The notes below the pieces were generated by a model that ran no database searches, was not told where the DNA came from, and saw only the letters and a list, made by a program, of their open reading frames with translations. The position numbers and the translations under genes are program-made. Source: Candidatus Hodarchaeum mangrovi (lineage in GTDB: Archaea; Asgardarchaeota; Heimdallarchaeia; Hodarchaeales; Hodarchaeaceae). From it: a DNA stretch of 40,457 bases. The DNA lies in NCBI GenBank assembly GCA_016839515.1, contig JAEOUE010000056.1, positions 1-40,457 of the forward strand. Reading direction: 5' to 3'. Position 1 is the stretch's first letter. Each line of letters starts with the position of its first letter. Below, one piece after another: positions 1 through 8,902 of the stretch.

Positions 1-2
1 TA

Positions 3-617
3 GCAGATAGAACAGTAGAAACATATTCTTCAGGACAGAAAATGAAAATGGTTTTTGCCCGAGCTTTAATTAATGATGCTCCAATCTTAATGTTAGATGA
101 ACCTACTAATACTTTAGATGTAAAGGAAGCCCGTCGACTCCGAAAGATTGTTAAAGAACAAAATGAAGACTATAATAAAACTATCATATTTTGCACACAT
201 CTTATGCATGAAGCTGAGGAATTATGCCATAGAGTTGGCATTATCGATCATGGCCAAATTATTGCACTTGATCAACCTAGTAAATTGATAAATAGTTTAG
301 AAGAAAATGATATTCTTAGGATTGAAGGACAAATCCCTGATATAGCCATACAAATAATTCAGGATCTACCAGGCATATTATCAGCAAATATTCTAACCAA
401 ACGAGTAAACAATGGGTCAACTGAAGAAAAACCTTACCTTAACGTAGTTTGTAAAGACAGTCGCCAAGCCCTACCTGAAATTATTACTGCATTAAACAAT
501 CATGGAGCAATAATAAGGAATATTGATAAGAAAGATACAACTCTTGAAGATGTTTTTGTTAATATCACTGGCCGATCTTTAATGGATGACACAAGACTAG
601 AAAAATCGGTAAATTAA
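3..617 (+). CDS. ABC-2 exporter ATP-binding protein, 5'-truncated
   Basis: ATPase subunit of an ABC-2 type exporter (DrrA/CcmA-like), truncated by the window start: the frame stays open from base 3, so only the part from just before the signature motif remains. Visible are a degenerate signature (SSGQK in place of LSGGQ), Walker B (LMLDEPTN), and the H-loop histidine (FCTHLMHEAEE). After these comes the C-terminal extension typical of DrrA-like ATPases, including the 'TTLEDVFVNITGRSL' type ending. Walker A lies outside the window. The gene runs straight into two ABC-2 permease genes, so the three form one exporter operon. The substrate (lipid, drug or polysaccharide) cannot be read from the sequence. 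Identity as an ABC ATPase is secure. Confidence 0.93.
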   Translation, partial: ADRTVETYSSGQKMKMVFARALINDAPILMLDEPTNTLDVKEARRLRKIVKEQNEDYNKTIIFCTHLMHEAEELCHRVGIIDHGQIIALDQPSKLINSLEENDILRIEGQIPDIAIQIIQDLPGILSANILTKRVNNGSTEEKPYLNVVCKDSRQALPEIITALNNHGAIIRNIDKKDTTLEDVFVNITGRSLMDDTRLEKSVN

Positions 618-633
618 GAAGGTAGGTTTCAAA

Positions 634-1500
634 TTGTCTCTCTTATCGTCAAAAGTAGGTCTCAGAGAACATCTAGGGGTTGTATGGGGTACATTTATTG
701 TCCGAATTAAGACTATTTCCCGATATAAAGGAATGCTTTTCATGGACATCCTGATGCCCATTCTTTTTGCAGCTATGCCTATTTTACTCGGCCAGGCTCT
801 TGCAGGATCTATATCTGCTGCTTCAGATAATTTTGAACAAAATACAGGATTAATTGGGGCAAATTATGTTGCTTTTATTATTATAGGAGCGAATGTCTTC
901 TCGACAGTGACTACTTCTCTTTGGTTGTTTGGATTTTTCATCCGAAGAGAACAGACACTAGGAACTCTAGAATCTTTATTTATGACTCCTGCTCATCAAA
1001 TCACTATTTTGGCAGGATTAACTTTGTATGTAGAAGTTAGATCAATTATTACCTTCATAGCTGGTTATTTTTTTGGCTGTTTACTTTTTAACATAAACCC
1101 TCTACAAGGTCAAGCAGGATTAGCATTTGGTATTTTGCTTATTGGACTAATCCCTATATATGGCCTTTCTTTCTTATTAGGAGCACTTATATTAAAGATA
1201 AAGCAGGCCAATTCTTTATTAAATACCTTTCAATGGTTTCTAGGGATAATTATGGGTGTATTCTTTCCCATAACAGTCCTCCCTGTTTTTTTTCAAATCT
1301 TTGCTTATATTTTTCCAGGTTTTTGGTTGAATTATAGCATTCAAGCTGCTTTAATGGATTTAAAATGGTTTTTCTTCAATATATATGGTCATCTTGCCAT
1401 TATTTTTGCTTTTGCTTTAATTTGCCCATTAATTGGTTACTGGATTTTTGCTAAGGCAGAGGCAAGAAGTAAAAGCGGAGAAGGTATAGGACAGTTCTAG
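634..1500 (+). CDS. ABC-2 type transporter permease (first)
   Basis: Membrane subunit of the ABC-2 exporter whose ATPase lies 16 bases upstream. The TTG start is preceded by a purine-rich GGTAGG element. The 288-residue protein has about six hydrophobic helices and the conserved ABC-2 segment 'RREQTLGTLESLFMTPA' (around residues 104-120), the cytoplasmic loop that contacts the ATPase. The next gene repeats the same architecture, so the transporter is probably a heterodimer of two permeases with one ATPase. Substrate unknown. Confidence 0.88.
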   Translation: MSLLSSKVGLREHLGVVWGTFIVRIKTISRYKGMLFMDILMPILFAAMPILLGQALAGSISAASDNFEQNTGLIGANYVAFIIIGANVFSTVTTSLWLFGFFIRREQTLGTLESLFMTPAHQITILAGLTLYVEVRSIITFIAGYFFGCLLFNINPLQGQAGLAFGILLIGLIPIYGLSFLLGALILKIKQANSLLNTFQWFLGIIMGVFFPITVLPVFFQIFAYIFPGFWLNYSIQAALMDLKWFFFNIYGHLAIIFAFALICPLIGYWIFAKAEARSKSGEGIGQF

Positions 1501-1511
1501 GAGGAAAAGAA

Positions 1512-2351
1512 ATGGTATTGTCAATAGAGGAACAATCAAAACTTCATGGGGTTAAAGCATGGTGGTATCAGTTTCTAGCAATGACCAAGAAGGAATTTAT
1601 TGTCTTAACTCGCTATAAATTCTCATTTATTATGAGCTTTTTACAGGTAATGGTCATTATGTTTATTTTTACATTTGCAGCGATAATATTGACTCCACCA
1701 GATAAAGCATCATATGGAGTGGGATTAATGTTTTATTCTTTTGTACTTTTCATGTTTTTTTCGACTGCGTTATGGGATATTGGTAATTCTCTCCGTGAAG
1801 AACAATACCAAGGAACTCTAGAGTCCCTTTTTATGGCTCCAATCAATTATTTCTCTAGCCTAATCTCCCGAATATTATCAAATGTGTTATGGACAATTCT
1901 GAACATATTAGTCAGTTTTATATTTATAGCTCTTGTTTTTGGCCGATTACCTATCGGAAATCTATTAATGGGAATGATTATTTTACTTTTGAGTCTTTTT
2001 GTTTGTTTTGGATTCGCTTTTGGCTTTGCGGGGTTAGCTCTAAGATATAAAGAATCAATGAATACTTTAACGAATTTTCTGCAGTTTATGGTCATGATTG
2101 TTTGTGCTATGTTTTTCCCTTTCTCAGCTCTACCAGAAGTGATTCAATGGATAGCCCGAATTATACCACTATCCTACTGTGTTGATTTATTTAGGACCAC
2201 AATGATAGGAATTTCACCTGAACTTTTACCCTTTGAATGGGAATTTGGAATAATATTCCTCTCTGCAATCTTATTACCAATTTTGGGAGTAATTTTTTTT
2301 CAAAAAACTGTGAAAACTGCAAAAAAAGAAGGAACCATTGCTGAGTATTAG
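1512..2351 (+). CDS. ABC-2 type transporter permease (second)
   Basis: Second permease of the exporter operon, 279 residues, starting 11 bases after the previous stop with a strong AGGAGG ribosome-binding site at about 1499-1504. It has about six membrane helices and the same conserved coupling loop ('REEQYQGTLESLFMAPI', about residues 95-111) as its upstream paralogue, so the pair probably arose by duplication. It ends with a basic cytoplasmic tail. It appears to be the last gene of the operon: the next gene is on the other strand. Confidence 0.88.
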   Translation: MVLSIEEQSKLHGVKAWWYQFLAMTKKEFIVLTRYKFSFIMSFLQVMVIMFIFTFAAIILTPPDKASYGVGLMFYSFVLFMFFSTALWDIGNSLREEQYQGTLESLFMAPINYFSSLISRILSNVLWTILNILVSFIFIALVFGRLPIGNLLMGMIILLLSLFVCFGFAFGFAGLALRYKESMNTLTNFLQFMVMIVCAMFFPFSALPEVIQWIARIIPLSYCVDLFRTTMIGISPELLPFEWEFGIIFLSAILLPILGVIFFQKTVKTAKKEGTIAEY

Positions 2352-2612
2352 AATAGAGAGCTAGGGAAAAGGAGTTAAATAACGCTTACAAAAGATTTGT
2401 GAACCTCCCAAAAAAAAGCAATTAAAGGAATAAAAAAATCCTACTGATTGTGATAAAAATCCAATTCAAAATCCTATAAGAAAAAAGAATAAGTTAACAA
2501 AAGTACTTTTTAGTTGAGAAAAAAAAATGCTAGGAAAAAAATAGCTCAAGATCTCCTTAAATCCCTTAGTATGAATAAAAATATAATATTAATTCGGAAA
2601 ATAGAATAGTGT

Positions 2613-2783
2613 TTAATCAATATGCATTCCAATATAGTGATTTAGCCAAGGACATCCAATAGGATTGAATTCAGCACCTACATTACATTGTTCAAGGTAA
2701 TCACAAATTAGACAGGGAGAATCCCAAGGTTTAGTAAGAATAGGATAGTTTTCAAGTAGTAAGATTTCATCCATAGACAACAT
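2613..2783 (-). CDS. Small Fe-S-motif protein, TFE-beta/RPC34 C-terminal-like (56 aa)
   Basis: A 56-residue protein in what would otherwise be a gene-free gap. The ATG is preceded by GAGG five bases upstream, and an in-frame TAG lies seven codons before it, so the start is well defined. Cysteines fall at 24, 27, 33 and 44, giving C-x2-C-x5-C-x10-C, followed by a hydrophobic/aromatic tail (PWLNHYIG). From memory this spacing, the acidic residue before the third Cys and the N/S-P before the fourth match the cubane [4Fe-4S] motif at the C terminus of RNA polymerase III subunit RPC34/RPC39 and archaeal TFE-beta. The winged-helix domains of those proteins are absent. It may be a free-standing Fe-S or zinc protein partnering a transcription factor, or a regulator. 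That function is inference; the ORF and cysteine pattern are seen directly. Confidence 0.7.
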   Translation of the reverse strand: MLSMDEILLLENYPILTKPWDSPCLICDYLEQCNVGAEFNPIGCPWLNHYIGMHID

Positions 2784-3008
2784 TTCTTCCTCAAGATAAA
2801 CCTAAATCAGTTATTGAATCGTTTACTTATGAGAATATTTCTTTTTCTCAAAAAATTACTTAAACCAAAAAATAAGAAATTCTTTTTAATAATTTTAAGA
2901 ACGATCAAAAGAAAAAACACATTTAGAACAGGAAAATCTGCTCTCTAAAATAATAGAAGAACCCTTGAACTTCACATATAATAAAATTTGCCACATTAGG
3001 TGAAAAAA

Positions 3009-3836
3009 ATGGTACTTTCAGGTGTATTTATTTTCCCACACGGAAGTTTGATCTTGAATCCCACAAAAAAGGGAGTAAGTAAATCAGTAAAAACTCTCAA
3101 CCATAAAATGATAGAAATAGCAGGAAATATAAAAAATTTAGATCCTAATTTATGCATTTTAATCACTCCACATGGGATAAGTCTCTCTCATGATTATGGG
3201 TTCTATGTTAATGAAACTGCCAAAGGAACAGCGGAATGGGAAGGGGATTATGCAGAATACAAGACCCAAATTAGTCTAGATATAAAAAGAACAAATGAAT
3301 TATATCAAAAGCTTCAAGAAAAAAAGCTTCCTTTAAGTACAATTACAGCCTTTACAAGTAGTGTTAATGCACCCCTAAGATGGGGTGAGGTCGTTCCATT
3401 ATATTTTTTAGAAAAAATAAGCATGAAATATATTATTTTCTCACTTCCAACAAGACGATATTCTCAAATTAAAAATATGACCTTTGAATTACTTCAAATA
3501 GGCGATTCGTTGCGAGATTTTGCGAAAAAAAGTTCTGAAAAAGTTATTATAATTATTAGTGCAGATCTAGCCCACACTCATGATAAAAATGGTCCATATG
3601 GTTTTTCAGAGAAAGCAGAAGAGTTTGATCAAATAATTGAAAAATGGGTTAAAGAGGGAGGACAAGAAGACATATTACTAGATCAAGCAAGTAGTATTCT
3701 TGATGAAGCACTGGTTTGCGGATTCGCAGGGTTTATAATAGTCCAAGGAATACTGAAAAAAACACAATTAAGGTCAAACTTTTATTTAAGAGCACACCCC
3801 ACATATTATGGAATGATGATCGCTAGTTTTATGTGA
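3009..3836 (+). CDS. MEMO/LigB-fold (class III extradiol dioxygenase-like) protein
   Basis: Protein of about 275 residues with the class III extradiol dioxygenase subunit B / MEMO fold. Conserved histidine motifs are present: 'FPHGSLI' near the N terminus, 'TPHGIS' near residue 55, and 'SADLAHTHDKNGPYGF' near residue 185. A GTG at 3000 could extend it by three residues, but a TATA-like ATATAATAAA at about 2977-2986 predicts a transcript start near 3005, so the leaderless ATG at 3009 is preferred. Members either cleave catechols with Fe(II) or, as MEMO proteins, act in poorly understood redox biology alongside AMMECR1 and a radical SAM protein. Neither partner is adjacent here. Substrate unknown. 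Confidence 0.8.
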   Translation: MVLSGVFIFPHGSLILNPTKKGVSKSVKTLNHKMIEIAGNIKNLDPNLCILITPHGISLSHDYGFYVNETAKGTAEWEGDYAEYKTQISLDIKRTNELYQKLQEKKLPLSTITAFTSSVNAPLRWGEVVPLYFLEKISMKYIIFSLPTRRYSQIKNMTFELLQIGDSLRDFAKKSSEKVIIIISADLAHTHDKNGPYGFSEKAEEFDQIIEKWVKEGGQEDILLDQASSILDEALVCGFAGFIIVQGILKKTQLRSNFYLRAHPTYYGMMIASFM

Positions 3837-3847
3837 AAAGGCAGAAG

Positions 3848-5461
3848 TTACCCATTCCTAGTTAAATTGATTGTATCACTAAGAACAGATTTCCGAATAA
3901 GAGTATCTTTGGGAGTTCGTCGTTTTCGTGGATAATCTACTGTATAATGAGCCCCACGACTTTCTTTTCGATGGAAAGCAGATTCAATAATCATTTGAGC
4001 AACATCAGCAAGATCTCTCAACTCGATTAAATCAGAAGTAATCTTAAAATCCCAATAATATTGATTAATTTCATCCTGTAATAATCGAATGCGATTCATG
4101 GCACGACGAAGCCGTTTATCAGATCGAACAATACCAACATAATTAGTCATCATTAGGCGGAGTTCCATCCAGTTCTGACTCACAACCACAGATTCCTCAC
4201 TATCAACTGCATTACCTGTATCATGCCATGGAGAGAATAACCTAATAGGGCGATCCTTCTGAAGAAGTTGATTACATTCTTTTGCTGCAAAATGAGCCAT
4301 AACTGCTGCCTCGAGAAGAGAATTAGAAGCTAAACGGTTAGCTCCATGAAATCCAGTACACGCACATTCGCCAATGGCAAAAAGATTTGGAATATCAGTT
4401 ATACCAGAATGAGTAGCTTTTATTCCCCCAATAATGTAGTGGGCTGCGGGTACAATGGGAATAGGTTCTGATGTAATATCAATCCCCAAGGAATAACATT
4501 TTTGATAAATACCAGGAAATCGATCTATTATTTGTTTAGAATCTTTGAATGAAATATCGAGAAAAAGATGATCAACGCCTGTACGTTTTAACTCAAAGTC
4601 AATAGCACGAGCAACGATATCACGAGGAGCAAGCTCCAAACGCGAATCATATTTCTCCATAAAACGAACTCCATTTTGATCTACTAAAATAGCGCCTTCT
4701 CCACGTAATGCTTCTGAGATTAGAAATGCCTTTGCATAAGGATGATACAGAAGAGTAGGATGAAATTGAACAAATTCCATGTTCATAACAGTGGCTCCAG
4801 CACGATAGGCCATAGCAATTCCATCTCCACTTGCATTATCAGGATTGCTAGTATAAAGAAATACTTTCCCTAATCCTCCAGTAGCTAATACAGTAACTTT
4901 TGCAGCTATATTCTTAACTAAATCATGGTCCTTGTCGAATATATATGCTCCTAAACACTTACCAGCACGTATTTTAAGATTTATTGCAATGTGATTCTCT
5001 AAAATAGTAATATTGGCCTCTTTTTTTGTTTTTTGAGCTAAAGCACGGTGAATTTCAATTCCAGTTAAATCAGAAGCATGAACTACACGTCGATGTGAAT
5101 GACCAGCTTCAAGGCCTAAATCAAAATCATTGGTTTTATTTTTAGAAAAATTAACCCCCCAAGAGGATAATTCGCGAATTCTTTCAGGAGCGGATTTAAC
5201 CATCGTATCAACGATGGACATGTGACATAAACCATCACCTGCTATTATTGTATCCTGAATATGCTGATCAAATCCATCTCCTGGTGATAAAACTGCTGCA
5301 ATACCAGCTTGAGCAAGCGTAGTTGCACAATCAGCTAATTTTGTTTTCGTAATTAACAATACTTTTGCAAATTTTGCTATTTTTAGACAAAACGAGAGCC
5401 CTGCAAGGCCAGATCCTATGACTAAAACATCACATGTTAATTCAGATGAATCAGAGTCCAT
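3848..5461 (-). CDS. nadB: L-aspartate oxidase
   Basis: Flavoenzyme oxidising L-aspartate to iminoaspartate, the first step of de novo NAD synthesis. The 537-residue length is normal. Seen are the N-terminal FAD-binding GxGxxG (VIGSGLAGLSF), the 'HSHRRVVHASDLTG' segment, the 'GGLGKVFLYTSNPDNASGDGIAMA' substrate/flavin region (quoted here only to name it), 'EFVQFHPT', and the C-terminal flavin motif 'GECACTGFHGANRLASNSLL'. The C-terminal helical domain ends with the usual 'ESRGAHYTVDYP' type segment. These features favour NadB over succinate dehydrogenase or fumarate reductase flavoprotein. No nadA or nadC is adjacent. It is convergent with the MEMO-like gene (11-base gap) and divergent from the lipoprotein gene. 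Confidence 0.93.
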   Translation of the reverse strand: MDSDSSELTCDVLVIGSGLAGLSFCLKIAKFAKVLLITKTKLADCATTLAQAGIAAVLSPGDGFDQHIQDTIIAGDGLCHMSIVDTMVKSAPERIRELSSWGVNFSKNKTNDFDLGLEAGHSHRRVVHASDLTGIEIHRALAQKTKKEANITILENHIAINLKIRAGKCLGAYIFDKDHDLVKNIAAKVTVLATGGLGKVFLYTSNPDNASGDGIAMAYRAGATVMNMEFVQFHPTLLYHPYAKAFLISEALRGEGAILVDQNGVRFMEKYDSRLELAPRDIVARAIDFELKRTGVDHLFLDISFKDSKQIIDRFPGIYQKCYSLGIDITSEPIPIVPAAHYIIGGIKATHSGITDIPNLFAIGECACTGFHGANRLASNSLLEAAVMAHFAAKECNQLLQKDRPIRLFSPWHDTGNAVDSEESVVVSQNWMELRLMMTNYVGIVRSDKRLRRAMNRIRLLQDEINQYYWDFKITSDLIELRDLADVAQMIIESAFHRKESRGAHYTVDYPRKRRTPKDTLIRKSVLSDTINLTRNG

Positions 5462-5562
5462 AAACGCAGCCCTTTTCTTAAAAAATACTTGTTTTCTTCC
5501 CTTTAAATTTGTTTAATACTAAAAAATAATCAATATGAGCCTTTTCCCCTCGCAGACGGACA

Positions 5563-5593
5563 TGTATATAAGATCAGATCATAAAAAGATCTT
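5563..5593 (+). promoter_or_regulatory. TATA box with overlapping inverted repeat
   Basis: The nadB/lipoprotein intergenic region carries TGTATATAAG (about 5563-5571), a good archaeal TATA-like element at the expected distance before the TTG start at 5617. An inverted repeat AAGATC (5570-5575) and GATCTT (5588-5593) begins at the 3' edge of the TATA box and ends about where transcription should start. Such placement suits a repressor operator. Assignment as a promoter is inference from spacing. Confidence 0.45.
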
Positions 5594-5616
5594 AGAATAA
5601 AAATAGATGACTAGAT

Positions 5617-6300
5617 TTGCTTCAAAAAAAGTTATTTCTAGCAGTGAATTTGATTATTGTCCTTTGTTTGGCTGGATGCACGAGCTTTGAAACTACTGTA
5701 ATGATATCTGAAGCACGATATTGGACTAACGCATCTGGAGAAATAATTTTAATCCAAGTAGAAGAAACTAATTTCTCAGCTCTTCTCAAATATAATGAAC
5801 TGAATCTTTCCGATCTTGGTTTAATTTTCACACTTCCATATCAGAATAATTCTATATATGTCCCATATGCACCCCTTTCTCATTCAAAGTGGCTTACTTA
5901 TTATTTAAATGCAGCAGAAAATAAAACATACCCTTGGAATACATCTTATAGCCCACAGGGATCAAAATTTACTTATTCATACACTGCAAATGTTACTATT
6001 TTTGAGAATATTACTGGTGAAGAGTTATTATATGCTTATGAGATCCATGGAGATTATTATTTCGAATATAATGATACATATAACGCCTTTTGGCTAGATC
6101 GCTTTAAAATTCCTTACGAAAACCTCTCAAATTATTTAGATCAATTTAGTCAAGGAGGATATTATGTTTCTCAAAAATATCGTGTTTTATATGGGTTCTT
6201 AGTGTTAGATTCAATCCACTATACTCAGTTCTTTTTGTTTAATACCACAGGATTCTTAAAAGTAGGTTTCTTTGAATTTTACTGGGCAACAACGAATTAA
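5617..6300 (+). CDS. Predicted lipoprotein-like surface protein, unknown function
   Basis: A 227-residue protein with a TTG start placed by an upstream TATA-like box. The N terminus has a basic KK, a hydrophobic stretch and a lipobox-like LAGC (Cys at residue 20), so export and possible lipid anchoring are likely. The rest is rich in Tyr, Asn and Thr with many N-x-S/T sequons, typical of glycosylated archaeal cell-surface proteins. No catalytic motif is recognised. It stands alone between nadB (divergent) and a small opposite-strand ORF. Confidence 0.7.
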   Translation: MLQKKLFLAVNLIIVLCLAGCTSFETTVMISEARYWTNASGEIILIQVEETNFSALLKYNELNLSDLGLIFTLPYQNNSIYVPYAPLSHSKWLTYYLNAAENKTYPWNTSYSPQGSKFTYSYTANVTIFENITGEELLYAYEIHGDYYFEYNDTYNAFWLDRFKIPYENLSNYLDQFSQGGYYVSQKYRVLYGFLVLDSIHYTQFFLFNTTGFLKVGFFEFYWATTN

Positions 6301-6516
6301 TATCTGGCATATCATCTCTGATTCCACATTGATTCATAAATTCAAAGCATTCTAATAGTAAATTATTTTAGAGTTGGACAATTGGAACTTGTTTTAGCTA
6401 TAATTCCCCTTCCTCATTTATTAGATCCCATTCCATATATCTCAATTGTTTACTTCGTTCAGTAATTTTTTATAGAACAATTATTTTATCCAAAGAATTG
6501 TTCGAAGAAATTTGAT

Positions 6517-6777
6517 TCAAATAGCAACGGTAGAGTAACATTCATCTTTAGCAAAAAATACGAAAAATAATGTTCTCATAGAAGCAGCTAATAAATCATA
6601 AAAGGTACCTATGTGAACAGTCTGTATTGGATTCCAATGCACTTTAATAATGAGCATTTTAAGAGTAGTACAAATATCACTATAATCAAGGAGTCTAAAT
6701 GCCAGTAATTCAGTAATAGGTTGAGATAGAATCTTTCCTACTATCAAATCTTTTACTAACTGTTGGTTTTTATTCAT
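6517..6777 (-). CDS. Small hypothetical protein (86 aa)
   Basis: An 86-residue ORF with an apparent ribosome-binding site (GAGGT five bases before the ATG). It is divergent from the SDR gene. It has no recognisable domain, signal peptide or metal motif; its second half is hydrophobic and aromatic. Short coding-like stretches in other frames lie just downstream (6301-6516), so it could be the remnant of a longer decayed gene. A real small gene is somewhat more likely because of the ribosome-binding site. Confidence 0.45.
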   Translation of the reverse strand: MNKNQQLVKDLIVGKILSQPITELLAFRLLDYSDICTTLKMLIIKVHWNPIQTVHIGTFYDLLAASMRTLFFVFFAKDECYSTVAI

Positions 6778-6894
6778 TGATGACCTCTTTATTTATAATA
6801 AAAGAAAATGGAGAAAAAATTAATATTCATTCTAATTAACCTCGTACTGGAAAGACTCATTGATTATGCAAAAAAATTTGTATTAAAGGTTGGA

Positions 6895-8382
6895 ATGGAA
6901 AACTTGAATCAAAAACCAATTCTAGTTCTTGGAGCTACAGGCTATATTGGGGCAAGATTAGTTCCTTTGCTTCTTCAACACGGAAATCAGGTTAGGGTTG
7001 GATATAGGTCATTAAATAAACTGAAAAATAGAATTTGGAGTAATCATCCAAATGTTAAACCATTTAAATTAGATGTCTTTGACAGAGAATCATTAGAAGA
7101 TGCAATGAAAGGATGTTCAGCCGTTTATTATTTAGTACACTCAATGGAAGGCTCAGAAAAAGACTTTGTCAAAAAAGATAGAATTGCTGCCCAAAATACT
7201 GTTATTGCAGCTGATAAAACTAAAATTGAACGCATAATTTATCTTGGAGGACTTGGAGAAACTCAAAGTGGAATAAAACTAAGCAAGCATCTCCAATCAC
7301 GAATAGAAGTAGCAAATATCCTACAATCCTGTTCCATACCTGTCACAACTTTAAGAGCAGCTATCATTATTGGAACTGGAAGTGCTGCATTTGAAATAAT
7401 GAGATATTTAACAGATCGTTTACCTGTGATGATTACACCCAGATGGTTACGAACTAAAAATCAACCAATTGCTGTTGAAAATGTCTTAATCTATCTTTTA
7501 CAAGTATTAAATATTCCTGAAACAATAGGCCAAACATATGATATTGGTGGGCCAGATATTCTTACATATAAACAATTTATGGAATCCTATGTTGAAATTG
7601 CCAAGCTGCCAAAGAGGATTATTCTTCCAATCCCGATTTTTTCTCCAAATATAAGTTCTTATTGGATTAAGTTCATTACAGGAATCCCTTCATCCTTAGC
7701 ACGTCCTCTTATTGATGGTATGAAAAATGAAGTTATTGTTAAAGACACACGAATTCAAAAACTTATTCCTCAACGCCTTTTTGGTCATAAAGAAGCCATT
7801 TCTATGGCAGTAAATCCTAATCAATTTAAGGAAGCATTCGTTTATAATCAAAAAAGTATAATTCCTTCAGAATGGTACCATCCTGGTGATATTGAGTGGT
7901 CAGGAGGAACAGTTTTTCAAAATTATAAGTCCGTTATTATAGATTCCCCTAGCCATACCGATTATTCTCCCATTTTAGAAATAATACTCAGGATAAGAAA
8001 TATAAATTTTTTTAATTTATATTATAAATTTGGATCGTTTCTAGATAATCTGTTTCGTGGCAAGTTTATTATTCCATCACACCCTTGGTGTATTAATGAA
8101 AAACGCAATGATGATTATATCCAATTAATAACTAGTAATAATTTGCCTGGAAAGACATTTTTAACATATAGAATAACAAAGATTGAAAAACAAACCATTC
8201 AAGTACATCAAATATTCAGAATCATTCCTAAAGGAATTTTGGGGACATTGTATTGGATCATGATTGAACCATTCTTCAATAAATTTTCCCATAGATTATT
8301 ATCAAATATTGCTGAACGCTTTGAAGGAACAGAAAACAAAAGCATTGAAAATATTATAACCATCCCAAAACCTTATATTTGA
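6895..8382 (+). CDS. NAD(P)-binding SDR/NmrA-like oxidoreductase with DUF2867-type C-terminal domain
   Basis: An atypical short-chain dehydrogenase-like protein. The Rossmann nucleotide loop GATGYIGARL sits at about residues 13-22, with an NmrA-like fold ('VYYLVHSMEG', 'IIYLGGLGE') to about residue 300. A separate C-terminal domain of the DUF2867 type follows ('EWYHPGDIEWSGGTVFQN', 'RGKFIIPSHPW', then an SRPBCC-like end). The ATG at 6895 gives 495 residues and puts the dinucleotide loop at the usual distance from the N terminus. An in-frame ATG at 6808 would add 29 residues with no ribosome-binding site. A TATA-like TTTATAAT lies near 6790. Family members are annotated as uncharacterised NAD(P)H-binding proteins, and the substrate is unknown. 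Confidence 0.82.
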   Translation: MENLNQKPILVLGATGYIGARLVPLLLQHGNQVRVGYRSLNKLKNRIWSNHPNVKPFKLDVFDRESLEDAMKGCSAVYYLVHSMEGSEKDFVKKDRIAAQNTVIAADKTKIERIIYLGGLGETQSGIKLSKHLQSRIEVANILQSCSIPVTTLRAAIIIGTGSAAFEIMRYLTDRLPVMITPRWLRTKNQPIAVENVLIYLLQVLNIPETIGQTYDIGGPDILTYKQFMESYVEIAKLPKRIILPIPIFSPNISSYWIKFITGIPSSLARPLIDGMKNEVIVKDTRIQKLIPQRLFGHKEAISMAVNPNQFKEAFVYNQKSIIPSEWYHPGDIEWSGGTVFQNYKSVIIDSPSHTDYSPILEIILRIRNINFFNLYYKFGSFLDNLFRGKFIIPSHPWCINEKRNDDYIQLITSNNLPGKTFLTYRITKIEKQTIQVHQIFRIIPKGILGTLYWIMIEPFFNKFSHRLLSNIAERFEGTENKSIENIITIPKPYI

Positions 8383-8394
8383 TATTTAAAAATT

Positions 8395-8886
8395 CTAGCT
8401 CTTTTGTTTACATTTATACGAACTAAAAAAGGGTCCTTTCCAATAAACGATTTTAAGAGGGCGAGCCTGAATTTTAATATAATTTTTATCAATATCAATA
8501 CCTAAGATCTTTGTAACGATATTATCACCATACTTCTCAAGAAGCATTTCGAAACATTCTTGAATATGCTGACTTGAGGTACTTAATTTAACAATTGCTT
8601 CAATCATAATTCCTGTATTTGAAAAAGGGTTCTCGAGATCTGTATTATCTATCGTTAAAGCTAGATATGGATGTTGTTGTAGATTTTTAGCGACATCAGA
8701 ATGAATATTTTGGATAAACGATAGTAAGCACTTACCTGGTTCATTAACAAACAATAAAGGATGAATTTGAGGATTGTTTGTTTCATTGATTGTTGCACAA
8801 TATATGAATGATGCGCTTAGAACGAATTGTGAAATATGATCAGGTAAAAGACACAGCTGTCCATTAATTTCACATTCCACTTTCAT
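8395..8886 (-). CDS. Pyridoxamine 5'-phosphate oxidase-like split-barrel protein
   Basis: A 163-residue protein with the split beta-barrel fold of the PNPOx-like/flavin-reductase group. The segment order is 'FVLSASFIYCATINETNNPQIHPLLFV' (two strands with the usual small-residue turn), then 'LSFIQNIHSDVAKNLQQHPYLALTID', and a C-terminal strand ending 'PLKIVYWKGP'. Relatives bind FMN, F420 or haem. It follows the membrane-fused split-barrel gene by 16 bases on the same strand, so the two are probably cotranscribed and may cooperate. The cofactor cannot be assigned by eye. Confidence 0.72.
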   Translation of the reverse strand: MKVECEINGQLCLLPDHISQFVLSASFIYCATINETNNPQIHPLLFVNEPGKCLLSFIQNIHSDVAKNLQQHPYLALTIDNTDLENPFSNTGIMIEAIVKLSTSSQHIQECFEMLLEKYGDNIVTKILGIDIDKNYIKIQARPLKIVYWKGPFFSSYKCKQKS

Positions 8887-8902
8887 TGTTTATCAACCAT
8901 AA

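Noticed and set aside
6301..6516. Minus-strand coding-like fragments after the 86-residue ORF
   Set aside because: Short, in different frames and partly overlapping the lipoprotein gene end; mentioned only as a hint of decay.
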